In this document: positions 18,901 to 26,524 of the stretch, one piece after another | How positions within the stretch are numbered: the first letter of the stretch is position 1 | How the letters are laid out: each line of letters opens with the position of its first letter | Source of the DNA: an uncultured Acetatifactor sp. | Lineage (GTDB): Bacteria > Bacillota > Clostridia > Lachnospirales > Lachnospiraceae | Assembly (NCBI RefSeq): GCF_910585425.1 | Contig: NZ_CAJUCP010000016.1 | Span: 1 to 64,000, forward strand | Reading direction: 5' to 3' | DNA length: 64,000 bases | The notes under the pieces: generated by a model | What the model was told of the DNA's origin: nothing | Databases searched by the model: none | Seen by the model: the letters and a program-made list of their open reading frames with translations, nothing else | Position numbers and translations under genes: made by a program

Positions 18901-21900
18901 ATTCTCCACACCAGATCCAAACCACCAATTAGGCCTGTCGGCATACCGTACCCTGTTCTGCATGGCTCCCGGAAGGTTCAGCTCCAGTGTGCGCACTTCC
19001 CGGTCATCGGTAGTGACGGACTGGGAAAAATCGTTTTCTCCTTCCTGGAAAGGCTCTCCGCTCTCCGTAGTGCCCTTCAGGTTCTTTGCTTCCGCAGTGG
19101 TGGCGAAAGCGCCTGCTCCATAGTCCTTGATGATATCGTACTCCGGCCCTTCGGCGTCGGTTTGGCTGTCCTTTTTATTGAAGGGCTGCACCAGCCAGAT
19201 GCCGCCGGAGGAGAAGCAGCCTATGTTGGGCGTGTACAGCTCCGCTCCGCCCGGCAGGTTCCTTGTGGGCATGTGCTCCAAGTCGATTTCATAATCGCTG
19301 ACGATAATATGAATGGTGGTTCCGTTCTGGACGGCCTTCCAAGTACCGCTGTCCCAGCAGTCGCTTCCCTCTCTGTTCTCATCATGTTCATGATAGGGAG
19401 CCAAATCCAGGCATCCGTTCCTGTCATAGAGCACACGGCCGTCGGTGTTGCTCTTTCCGTATGGTATCTCTCTGTTCTCCCCGTAGCTCCACAGGAGGGG
19501 CGTGTAGTCCGCTGTGGTGTCCACCCTTTCGCCATGTTCGCTGGTAGCGGTAGGGGTATAGACAGAGGATACCTCCAGGTCGAATTCGATATTCCCCTGG
19601 GGCAGCTCGATCCCTTTCAGTCCCTTGGCCGGGTTCTTGTCATTGTACAGCTGCAGGGTGATGCCCAGTTTCATCAGTCGGCCGGGAACGGGCTGGGTGA
19701 TATCCGTATTGGCCGCTATATTTCCATACTGCTGCATCCATGCCTCATCGCCCTGGAAGGCAAAGGTTCCTCTGTAGCTGCTCTCGCTGTCCAGTTGGAT
19801 GTTGTATCTGGGGGCGGCTGTGACGGTGACGGGTTCCGGAACCACTGTCTTCTTCTCCATCACGGGTTTGCCGTCTACAGCATGGTCTTTATTTTCGCAG
19901 GCGCCCTCCCAGGTGCCGCCCTCCATGGCGGCGCTGATGATGGGGGCGAAGGTGTCGCCGTTGTGCATGGATCTCACATAGATGGTGAGGTTTTCGCCGA
20001 AATTACCGGGCACCACGGAGCGGTTGTCCCCTGCGGGCAGCAGGCGCTTGTAGCAGGTCAGCACCTGGCATTCGGTCTCCTGGCCGTCAATGGTGCGGGT
20101 CTCTGTGGTGAGGGTGGGCGCATAGCCTTCGGTTGTGTCCATCCAGCCCATGGCGCTCTGGTCGAAAACCGCTTCCTCTTCTGTCCTGGGCAGGACGAAT
20201 TCCAGCTTTACCCTGGCATCGTTATAGGTTTTTGTGATGTCCCAGGTCATCATATTGACTTCGAAATGGTATGTCACGGAGTCGAAGGTGCGGACGATGG
20301 TATCTTCCGCTGTGGTGTCGTTGCCCCTGCCATCTGTGTCGTCAAAGGGAGCGGTTCCTGTGGTCATGTTCTTGACGGTGATGGTGTTCACGTAGGCATC
20401 ATCCGGCCCCATGACGCTGTTTTCCAGGGTGGTTCCGCTCAGCATTCCGCTGAGGAGCAGCAGGTACTCGGCTCCCTCCACGTACTGCCGCAGTTCCTCC
20501 GGCAGAGCCAGATAGGCGGTATAGGCTTCCTCCACCTGCGCCGTCAGCCGGAGCAGGTACGCCGCGTAGGCTTCTCCGTCCTCCTGGAGGGCTGTTAAGT
20601 CCGTCTCAATCTCTTCATAGGCGGGGATGGCTTGAATCAGTTGGTTGATCCGCTGGATCTCCGCCCGGATTTCCTCTGTGAGGAAGCATTGGCTTGTGTG
20701 GGAGTGTTCTTCCTCTCCGCAGGTCAGGCTCCGGGATGCATCGTAGCATGTGTCTGTATGCACATGGCTTTTCTGTCCGCAGTAGATGCGCTCGTAGCAT
20801 TCCTGTGTGTGGATATGGTCTTCCTCTTCGTTGCCGCAGGCGGGAGCCCACTTGGTTTCGTCCGGCAGGGCGTTGGGGGCTTCTTCCTCTTCTTCTGCGG
20901 CTTCCCCGTCAGGATCCTCCTCGGTTCCGGGGGTTCCTTCCGGGGTGGTGGTGTCTTCGGGGGCGGTGTCTTCCTCTCCCGGAGTGGTGTCTTCCTCTTG
21001 GGAGGTATTTCCGTCTTCGGGGGCGGTGTCTTCTTCTCCGGGGGCGCTTCCCTCCTGCTTGCCGTCTGTGTCCGTCCCGTCTGCGTCTGCGTCAGGGGTG
21101 CTGCCGTTTTCCGCTGTGTTGTCGTTCTCTGTGCTGTTTGTATCTCCGGGCTTCCCGGCGGGCGCTTCCGTGGGCTTGGGGGTGGTTCCCTCTGTTCCGG
21201 TTCCTCCGGGGGCGCTTCCCTCTTGCTTGCCGTCTGTGTCCGTCCCGTCTGCGTCTGCTTCAGGGGTGTTGCCGTTCTCCGCTGCGCCGCCGTTCTCTGG
21301 GGCATTTATGTCTCCGGGCTTCCCGGCGGGCGCTTCCGTGGGCTTGGGGGCGGTTCCCTCTGTCCCGGTTCCTCCGGAGGCGGTTCCCTCTTGATTCCCG
21401 TCTGTATCCGCTCCGTCCGCGTCCGTTTCAGGGGTGCCGCCGTTTTCCGCCGCGCCGCCGTTCTCTGTGCCGTTTATGTCTTCTGGGTTCCCGGCGGGCG
21501 CTTCCGTGGGCTCGGGGGTGGCTCCCTCTGTCCCGGTTCCTCCGGGGGCGCTTCCCTCTTGCTTCCCGTCCGCTTCTGGTGCGCCGCCGTTTTCCGCCGC
21601 GCCGCCGTTCTCCGCGCCGTTCCTGTCCTCAGGGTTCCCTCCAGGGGCAGCCGCTCCATTCTCTTCCGGTGCACTTCCGGTTTCCGTGCCGTTCCCCGCT
21701 TCCCCGGGAGCGCCCGCGGTCGTACTTGTGTCCGTCTCCCCTTCCGGGTTCCCGGCGTCTTCCGCTCCGGTGAACCAAGCTGCCCTGGAGGTGTCCAGGC
21801 CGCAGGTCAGCACTTCCCCGTAGCAGTCGGCTGTGTGTACATGGCCGTGCTCTGCCAGGGCGCAGACAAGCTCCTTCTCCGCGGTGTAGCAGTCCTGGCC

Positions 21901-22158
21901 ATGGGCATGGCTCTGGTTTTCCTCCAGGCCGCAGGTCAGCTTCTGCTTTTCCCCATAGCAGCCCTCTGTATGCTCCTCCAGGCCGCAGACCAGTTGTTGG
22001 GCATAGCAGTCTGCCCCATGCCGGTGGGATGTTGCATCCCCCGCCGCTTCCGCAAAGGAGAAATCCCAGGTGCCTTCCACGAGCACGACGCTGAGGGCCA
22101 GCAGCACACTGAGGATTCTCTGGATTTTCTTATTTTTCTTGTGACTACGGAGCTTCAT
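15937..22158 (-). CDS. Giant LPSTG surface adhesin, probably the pilus tip
   Basis: 2073 residues. Signal peptide about 1-38. Residues about 43-125 hold Cys/His repeats (HGADCY, VCGLEEH, HTADCY). A low-complexity Pro/Glu/Thr/Gly linker with 56-residue repeats follows to about 435, then a second Cys/His block (CGNEEEDHIHTQECY) to about 490 and a helical segment to about 575. The large middle is a beta-rich region with GTAPFDDTDG. Near the end are an SdrD-like B domain (about 1724, GLAWMDYDRDGSQGTGKEEP), a SpaA-type domain (about 1906-2010, E-box YTITEVEAPHGYTL), and LPSTGGSGTGTYAAAG at about 2037 with a membrane helix. It is the first large gene of the pilus operon, as tip adhesins often are. 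The ligand is unknown. Confidence 0.88.
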   Translation of the reverse strand: MKLRSHKKNKKIQRILSVLLALSVVLVEGTWDFSFAEAAGDATSHRHGADCYAQQLVCGLEEHTEGCYGEKQKLTCGLEENQSHAHGQDCYTAEKELVCALAEHGHVHTADCYGEVLTCGLDTSRAAWFTGAEDAGNPEGETDTSTTAGAPGEAGNGTETGSAPEENGAAAPGGNPEDRNGAENGGAAENGGAPEADGKQEGSAPGGTGTEGATPEPTEAPAGNPEDINGTENGGAAENGGTPETDADGADTDGNQEGTASGGTGTEGTAPKPTEAPAGKPGDINAPENGGAAENGNTPEADADGTDTDGKQEGSAPGGTGTEGTTPKPTEAPAGKPGDTNSTENDNTAENGSTPDADADGTDTDGKQEGSAPGEEDTAPEDGNTSQEEDTTPGEEDTAPEDTTTPEGTPGTEEDPDGEAAEEEEEAPNALPDETKWAPACGNEEEDHIHTQECYERIYCGQKSHVHTDTCYDASRSLTCGEEEHSHTSQCFLTEEIRAEIQRINQLIQAIPAYEEIETDLTALQEDGEAYAAYLLRLTAQVEEAYTAYLALPEELRQYVEGAEYLLLLSGMLSGTTLENSVMGPDDAYVNTITVKNMTTGTAPFDDTDGRGNDTTAEDTIVRTFDSVTYHFEVNMMTWDITKTYNDARVKLEFVLPRTEEEAVFDQSAMGWMDTTEGYAPTLTTETRTIDGQETECQVLTCYKRLLPAGDNRSVVPGNFGENLTIYVRSMHNGDTFAPIISAAMEGGTWEGACENKDHAVDGKPVMEKKTVVPEPVTVTAAPRYNIQLDSESSYRGTFAFQGDEAWMQQYGNIAANTDITQPVPGRLMKLGITLQLYNDKNPAKGLKGIELPQGNIEFDLEVSSVYTPTATSEHGERVDTTADYTPLLWSYGENREIPYGKSNTDGRVLYDRNGCLDLAPYHEHDENREGSDCWDSGTWKAVQNGTTIHIIVSDYEIDLEHMPTRNLPGGAELYTPNIGCFSSGGIWLVQPFNKKDSQTDAEGPEYDIIKDYGAGAFATTAEAKNLKGTTESGEPFQEGENDFSQSVTTDDREVRTLELNLPGAMQNRVRYADRPNWWFGSGVENLYDGNDYATVGDDLYLVGGFSYDSKKEEGNQLYLGTNLIRFYGSAIELTGEGTSNLVDGASLNGYTGNFLHDWDKPDLTKNNIRIYYATKKNGTDWTGDWEMQHTYEDDLVFYNSLDKIPEGKICVGILTCFIGPGPEPGKDRDSGSYYYYHQANVRADKTLAGKWFALVSTSRVWTKEMFAQAEKELTDIGLGTESEVNIRDWIVESNMLADSHYKSANIEGSTWYIREEYREDGSGAEGKHNSEWEHWGDTLLIIGYRTSITKHLMQTASNGEEKNNFNLDAGQRVADFMLQPRTYYEKTGDYDHTATITIEDVLPQYMTYKPGTAYFGGKYQQTSPDGGTKGTIIKDTDPSAAFPDPELTEPTVTNNADGTQTLTWVIPDVKIGAPMAPIYYSVDIGDSGNPGKDVPIGTTNLKNTATITAPDDLRDPQTTAEKHSEAGIAVTRGTADSFGKYTKQKVVEEDGEIDYVIYFNNNADTEAELAIMDTMPANGINGSDFTGTYTFAEWKLDVTKCDAGNLKIYYTFDEQYQDKTTKQVKKEEIEGTNWTAAEIAQDGTIQIPTPPEGQQHPVAWAVVGKLGAKKSVYIDLKISLKPDPSTPDRDKSNYFVNLLSSGDNITITENPTVRRTLEGLAWMDYDRDGSQGTGKEEPRIQGVQVELLKQKEPGDPEAEASYEAVCYPGTTTPIAIQTGQQISVRASGVDKAVVYAPDGEPGHYKFLDLPAGTFAVRFTDGDGETKISQLNPTRSNVGADDKDSDGIPVFDEKGELQKTVILNLNMPRAEEMSVTLYESKYHDSGFYPDTLMKIQKVDDTGRPLAGALFTVRNGEGEPLSFAYREGEGYYLQGYESTAPSETPDGTGAAQYTTELRVNSDGKLNIHNLLPGDYTITEVEAPHGYTLLGRPVELTLKMEGTDSRIELRGDSVDNSMVSLQTQSDGIWLNIRNLAMYELPSTGGSGTGTYAAAGLLLMAVSAAYALLRGKKNPA
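21030..21680 (-). repeat. 168-bp coding tandem repeats in the adhesin linker
   Basis: About three and a half units of 168 nt; the same GGGGCGCTTCCCTC segment recurs 168 bp apart near 21041 and 21209. Each encodes 56 residues of Glu/Pro/Thr/Gly-rich linker (EAPAGKPGD, ENGGAAENG, DGKQEGSAPGG). Unit number is a likely source of strain length variation. Confidence 0.85.
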
Positions 22159-22175
22159 CTATCCCGCCCTCCCTT

Positions 22176-22556
22176 TCATTCCGCAAGAATTTCGTCGATC
22201 AGTTGAATCAGTTCCAGGACGCTCCGGAACACGGCTTCCTGGTTCTCGTCCTGCCAGACCAGCTTTCCCTGCCAGGTGTAATGCTCCCGGAAGAGGATTT
22301 GTATCCGGAAGGCCGCCTTCCGATCCCCGCCGCCCTCTTCCCGCGCCACCAGGGGCAGCGGGCTGCCCGGGCAGCTCTCCAGCTCCACCAGGGCGTCCAG
22401 CGTCAGGATCAGCTGCGCCAGGCTCTGTATCCTGACCGCCTTCCCCTCCAGCCTGGGATGCCGCAGATAGCCGTCCATGATTCCGCCCCGGCAGGAGGTC
22501 ACGGTGACGAAGGCCTCCCGGCTCTGGCAGGGAAGCATGTTTTTGCATGATATCAT
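22176..22556 (-). CDS. Small conserved protein at head of fibre operon, function unknown
   Basis: 126 residues. AGGAGG lies 8 nt before ATG 22556; an in-frame GTG at 22565 overlaps that site. It is soluble, with no signal peptide. The C-terminal half (FREHYTWQGKLVWQDENQEAVFRSVLELIQLIDEILAE) predicts a beta hairpin plus an amphipathic helix, a pattern I associate with small Lachnospiraceae proteins beside surface genes, but with no known function. It ends 17 bp before the adhesin ATG. It may be a cytoplasmic regulator or secretion helper. Confidence 0.7.
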   Translation of the reverse strand: MISCKNMLPCQSREAFVTVTSCRGGIMDGYLRHPRLEGKAVRIQSLAQLILTLDALVELESCPGSPLPLVAREEGGGDRKAAFRIQILFREHYTWQGKLVWQDENQEAVFRSVLELIQLIDEILAE

Positions 22557-22729
22557 ATCCGCCACCTCCTCCTGTCTGTATCTCTACTTTACCAGCCCTC
22601 TGTTTACAGGCCGTTTATTTCCCCGATAAATGCGGCACAAATTTCCACCCCTCCGGGGCTGTCCCCGCCTGTCCGGCGCTTCCCGGACATTCGTGCCCAA
22701 CATGCACAATCCCCAGGCGCCTGCCCCGC

Positions 22730-23938
22730 CTATCCCTGGGTTCCCTCGGCCGTGCCCTCCCCCGGCCGCAGATCCGCCACCTGAAAGGAGAGCCTGGCGG
22801 CGGAGTGCCGGTATGTCCTGTGGAAGGCGCAGTCGATGCGCCCGAATACCAAACGTGCGTTCTCCTCGTCCGCGCCTGTGAGCATGATTACATAGGAGCC
22901 TGCCTCCAGCCTGGCGATGGGGTCGCCCGTCCGCAGCTTCTCCAGCAGGATCCGCTCCAGCCGCCTGCCGTCGGTGGTGGGCACGGTGCCGCTGTCCAGG
23001 CTGATCACCATCAAGGTGGAGGGCTGGCCGGAGCGCTCTATGTGCCGCCTCTCCAGAGCCACGATGCTCTGGAAGGTTCCGAATGTGCAGAAAAAGGCAT
23101 GGGCATGCTCCTCCATCTCGCAGACAAGGCTTAAGATGTCCCTCTCCCTGGTACTGTTTTTCATAAGCCCTTCCGCCAGCAGGTAGATCTGCTCTATGCG
23201 CTCCGTGGGCGGCATGCCGTATTCCTCCAGCATCCTGTCCCGGTAGGAGCGGTATCTCTCCACCGCCTGGCCGGGCTGCCCCAGGGCGATGAGAGCCTGC
23301 ATGTGGTAGGCGGTGAAGTCCTCCTGGCCGGAGTCCGCCCCGTAGGCCTGGCTGCAGACGGAGATCAGCTCCATCCACTTTTCCTTTTTATATAAAATGG
23401 GGAGTACCGCCCTGCAGACATCCAGGTAGAGCGTCCGGTAATACTGGCGCAGCGTCCTGGCCCATTCCGCGTCGTTCCCCGCCAGGAAGTCCCCTTTGTA
23501 GAGGGCTATGGCACGGCTGAGCTGCCCGCAGTATGCTTCCTCCGGCAGCCCTCTGGCTTTCAGGCACAGTCCCTCGAACTGTTCCACGTCTATTTCAAAA
23601 CGAATCTGCGCATCCCATCCGTAGCAGCTCTGCAGGGTGACCAGCAGTCTGTTCCCCTCCGGGTACAGCGCCTTTAAAAGGTTCCGGGTCTTGAACAGCA
23701 TGTTCCGCAGAAGGCTGGCCGGGTCGCCGCTGTCCGGCCAGAACTGTCCGATCAGCTCCTCCGCGGAGATGTTCCGCCCGTGGTTCACGATGAAGTATTG
23801 CAGGAAGGACAGAGTCTTCCTCCCCGTCTTTCCCATGAGCGCGCTGTTCGCCGTCTTCTCCTCCTCTGTCTGTCCCCAGGAAAAGGCTCCCAGCAGACTG
23901 ATATGCCATATTTTCTCTTTTTCCCCTTCCATTTCCAT
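22730..23938 (-). CDS. BTAD-type transcriptional regulator with degenerate GGDEF-like end
   Basis: 402 residues. The N-terminal winged helix (about 12-100, including GRKTLSFLQYFIVNHGRNISAEELIGQFWP) and a bacterial transcriptional activation domain of helical repeats (about 105-255, ending AVERYRSYRDRMLEEYGMPPTERIEQIY) match AfsR/SARP-type regulators. The C-terminal third has the outline of a GGDEF domain: STLMVISLDSG, then GDPIARLEAGSYVIMLTGADEENARLV, where the active motif is replaced by EAGSY. It lies directly upstream of the fibre operon on the same strand, so it is its probable activator. Confidence 0.82.
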   Translation of the reverse strand: MEMEGEKEKIWHISLLGAFSWGQTEEEKTANSALMGKTGRKTLSFLQYFIVNHGRNISAEELIGQFWPDSGDPASLLRNMLFKTRNLLKALYPEGNRLLVTLQSCYGWDAQIRFEIDVEQFEGLCLKARGLPEEAYCGQLSRAIALYKGDFLAGNDAEWARTLRQYYRTLYLDVCRAVLPILYKKEKWMELISVCSQAYGADSGQEDFTAYHMQALIALGQPGQAVERYRSYRDRMLEEYGMPPTERIEQIYLLAEGLMKNSTRERDILSLVCEMEEHAHAFFCTFGTFQSIVALERRHIERSGQPSTLMVISLDSGTVPTTDGRRLERILLEKLRTGDPIARLEAGSYVIMLTGADEENARLVFGRIDCAFHRTYRHSAARLSFQVADLRPGEGTAEGTQG

Positions 23939-23983
23939 TTGCCAAACCCCCGCAGACCGGCGAAAGCAAAGACTACAATCCCG

Positions 23984-24889
23984 TCATCCTTCCATCCGGT
24001 CTCCTTCTTCCCCCGGGACATCCTCCTTTCCCACGCGCCCATCGGCCATCCCCACCCGTTCCAGGAACGCATCGTAGATCTCCTCCCCCGCCTGTCTGGC
24101 TCTCACCGCGCTTTCCAGCTCGGGGAAGGCGCCCAGGTACTTCGTTCTGCCCTGGAAGGTGATCTGCGCCACCCACAGGTTCCTCCGCTTGTCGTAGTAC
24201 ACGCCGTTGTGGCCGCTGGTGTTGGATTTCAGCAGCCGTCCGCTCTTCACGGCCTGGAGCATGGTGACGGAAGTGCCCTCCATCAGTTTCAGGTTGTCCC
24301 GGTAGGTCACGGCCTGGAGGCAGCCGCAGCTCCTGGTCTTGCCGGTCTGGAGCAGGCTCTGCCCCACGGTGGTCTCCCTGCCGCAGTCGCAGACGCATTT
24401 CCATCGGTGCATCCCGCTCTCCTTGCCGGCGTATTCCACCACGGTGAGCCTGCCGAAGCGTTTTCCCTGAAATTCCTTCAGGGGCGGGTGGGACAGGCAG
24501 CCGCAGCTCTTCCTGGAGCCGCCGGTGAGCCTACCCAGCTCCGCAGTCACTTCGTTGCCGCAGTCGCAGCGGCACAGCCACATGGTGTCCCCGTTGCGCC
24601 CCCGGCCTTCAGTGGGCCTGACGGCCACAAGCCTGCCGAACCGCTCTCCTGTGATGTCCCTCTGGCCGGGCCGCACCAGGGTGCCGCAGCCGCAGTCCCG
24701 CACTGTGCCCCGCCGCAGGCAGCGAGTGTCCAGCAGGATCTCCCCGCCGCAGCCGCAGCGGCATCTCCAAATCATGTAGCCGCTCTTTCGCTGGCCGGTG
24801 GGCTCCTCCACGGTGAGCCTGCCCACCTGGTAGCCTATCTGAATCGCGCCCAAAAGTATCCCCTCTTTTCTTGCTCCTCCATATCGCAT
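23984..24889 (-). CDS. AP2-domain protein with three zinc-knuckle-like repeats
   Basis: 301 residues. Three repeats each start with FGRLT or VGRLT and have a CxCxCG motif plus a later CGC: about residues 42-69 (CRCGCGGE..DCGCG), 105-132 (CRCDCGNE..SCGCL) and 165-191 (CVCDCGRE..SCGCL). A plant-type AP2 DNA-binding domain follows (about 220-272, GHNGVYYDKRRNLWVAQITFQGRTKYLGAF). Such proteins occur in phage and mobile elements. It sits beside the fibre regulator and a tyrosine recombinase. ATG 24889 has a modest GGAG site; a TTG a few codons later is possible. Probably sequence-specific DNA binding. Confidence 0.75.
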   Translation of the reverse strand: MRYGGARKEGILLGAIQIGYQVGRLTVEEPTGQRKSGYMIWRCRCGCGGEILLDTRCLRRGTVRDCGCGTLVRPGQRDITGERFGRLVAVRPTEGRGRNGDTMWLCRCDCGNEVTAELGRLTGGSRKSCGCLSHPPLKEFQGKRFGRLTVVEYAGKESGMHRWKCVCDCGRETTVGQSLLQTGKTRSCGCLQAVTYRDNLKLMEGTSVTMLQAVKSGRLLKSNTSGHNGVYYDKRRNLWVAQITFQGRTKYLGAFPELESAVRARQAGEEIYDAFLERVGMADGRVGKEDVPGEEGDRMEG

Positions 24890-24931
24890 AACGCTCCTGC
24901 TCCCGCATTTTGGGTATAAGAAATCCCTCCG

Positions 24932-24963
24932 GGATGACGCAAAGGGCCGCGCTCTGCGACATT
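24932..24963 (-). repeat. Palindromic dispersed repeat, copy A
   Basis: On the minus strand reads AATGTCGCAGAGCGCGGCCC (24944-24963), identical over 20 bp to copy B at 27452. The second arm (24934-24943) matches less well, so this hairpin is imperfect. Confidence 0.75.
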
Positions 24964-25108
24964 GAGGGACGGGGATGCCAAAAAGGCTTTGGGCGTATGG
25001 CCCGGGCGCATTCCGGCTGACTGCGGAAAAGACTGCGCTTCAGACTGCCGGTCAGTCAGTTCTCCATGCTTTGCAGCATATTGACTTATTCGGTCAACAA
25101 GCGGTTGC

Positions 25109-26290
25109 TTACAGTGGAAATAAGGATTTCAGACGGTTCATGTTCTCGCGTTTTAAGTCGAGATTGGGATGGACATAGAGATTCATGGTGATGCCGATGT
25201 TGGAATGGCCCAGGATCTCGCTCAGGGTCTTCACATCGAAGCCTGCCTCCACGCAGCGGGTGGCAAAGGTGTGCCGGAGGGTATGGAAATGCGCCTCCGG
25301 GATGCCGCATTCCTCCAGGTATTTTTTCAGATGCCGCTGGAGCTTTCTGGGATCCATGCACCTGTCCGTGCCGGTGAGGAGGAACGCCCCTGGCTCCTCC
25401 GGGCGGAACCGCTCGCACAGGGTGGCGATGTCCGGCATCAGGGGGATAAGGCGCAGGGAGCTCTCGCTCTTGGGAGTCCCTATTACCAGCTCTGTCCTGG
25501 AAAGGGCCAGGGCCCCGCCGTCATCCCCTGCCGCCGCGGAGGGCCGGTCCGGGTCTGCCTGGCAGGCATTCCCCCGCGGAAGCCGCAGGGCGGTATGGCA
25601 GACGGAGATGGCGGCTGCCTCGAAGGAGATGTCGCACCAGCGCAGGGCGCAGATCTCCCCAATCCGCATGCCCGTGCGCAGCGCCAGATAGACTCCGAAC
25701 TTGCAGGCGTCCATTTCCCGCGCCAGGAGCTGCACCAGAGCGGATTCCTCCTTCTCGTCCAGCACCCTCGTATTTTTCCGGAAGCTCTTCGGGTATGTGA
25801 TCTCCACGTCCGGAAGCTTCCCGCCTGACCGCTTCCCCGTGTAGGATAGAATGGAATGGAAGAGGGTCAATATGCTGCGGACTGTCTTCGGCGACAGGCC
25901 CTTGCCGGTCAGGAGCGACCGGGTGAAGCCGTCGATTTCCTCCGGCAGGATTTCCCCGGGGAGCTTATCCCCGAAGAAGGGTTTGATGTGGTTCTCGATG
26001 TCCGTGCGGTACTTTGCGCGGCTGGAGGGCTTCAGGCGGGCGCTGTTGGCGGACAGCCATCTGTCGCAGAAGCAGGCCATGTCCGGCCTCTGCCCGGGCT
26101 TTGCTTTTTGTGCAGCCGGTTCTGTCTGTTCGATCCTTTCCCGGGCCCTGTCCGCCTTATCCTTTGCCTCCTCGTATGTCCTGCCGTAGCAGAAGCCGTA
26201 GAGGGGCCTTCCGTCTGCCCTCCGCCCCTTGATGTAGCGGGCCTCGTACCGCCCGTCCTTTCTTTTGAACACGTTTTCTCCTCTTGCCAT
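25109..26290 (-). CDS. Tyrosine recombinase / integrase
   Basis: 393 residues from ATG 26290, with AGGAGG 8 nt upstream; a GTG at 26299 overlaps the site. The N-terminal arm-binding region (FKRKDGRYEARYIKGRRADGRPLYGFCYGRTYEEA) and the SAM-like core-binding region (about 73-165) precede the catalytic domain. Catalytic residues are Arg in RTGMRIGEICAL, Lys in GTPKSES, His/Arg in HTLRHTFATR, His in LGHSN and Tyr in TMNLYVHPN. All are present, so it should be active. No adjacent tRNA or obvious att repeat was found. It could be an element remnant or act on a local switch. Confidence 0.92.
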   Translation of the reverse strand: MARGENVFKRKDGRYEARYIKGRRADGRPLYGFCYGRTYEEAKDKADRARERIEQTEPAAQKAKPGQRPDMACFCDRWLSANSARLKPSSRAKYRTDIENHIKPFFGDKLPGEILPEEIDGFTRSLLTGKGLSPKTVRSILTLFHSILSYTGKRSGGKLPDVEITYPKSFRKNTRVLDEKEESALVQLLAREMDACKFGVYLALRTGMRIGEICALRWCDISFEAAAISVCHTALRLPRGNACQADPDRPSAAAGDDGGALALSRTELVIGTPKSESSLRLIPLMPDIATLCERFRPEEPGAFLLTGTDRCMDPRKLQRHLKKYLEECGIPEAHFHTLRHTFATRCVEAGFDVKTLSEILGHSNIGITMNLYVHPNLDLKRENMNRLKSLFPL

Positions 26291-26449
26291 TGCGGGCACC
26301 TCCTCTTTCGTATTAAAAATTTTCCTTCCGTCAGGACTCTTTCAGGTCCTACATAGAGTGTACAAAATAGTCAAGTGTCTTGACCAGAGTTTTGCGGAAA
26401 GATACAGGAATCGTGGAATACGGAATCATGGAAGAAAGGCCAGGCTCCA

Positions 26450-26478
26450 TTGCCCCCGGGGCAAATAAGTGGTACAAT
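26450..26478 (+). promoter_or_regulatory. Promoter for the methyltransferase gene
   Basis: TTGCCC at 26450-26455 and TACAAT at 26473-26478, 17-nt spacer, 46 bp before the GTG start. The divergent recombinase gene starts 160 bp away. Confidence 0.5.
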
Positions 26479-26524
26479 CGAAGGGACGATGGGAAATTTT
26501 AAGCATATATGAGGAGGTTTACGT

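Noticed and set aside
20632..22206. 524-residue open frame opposite the adhesin linker
   Set aside because: It mirrors the repetitive GC-rich linker, has no ribosome site or domain, and lies antisense to a clear adhesin.
25000..25108. tRNA or att core next to the recombinase
   Set aside because: No cloverleaf or direct repeat could be found by eye.
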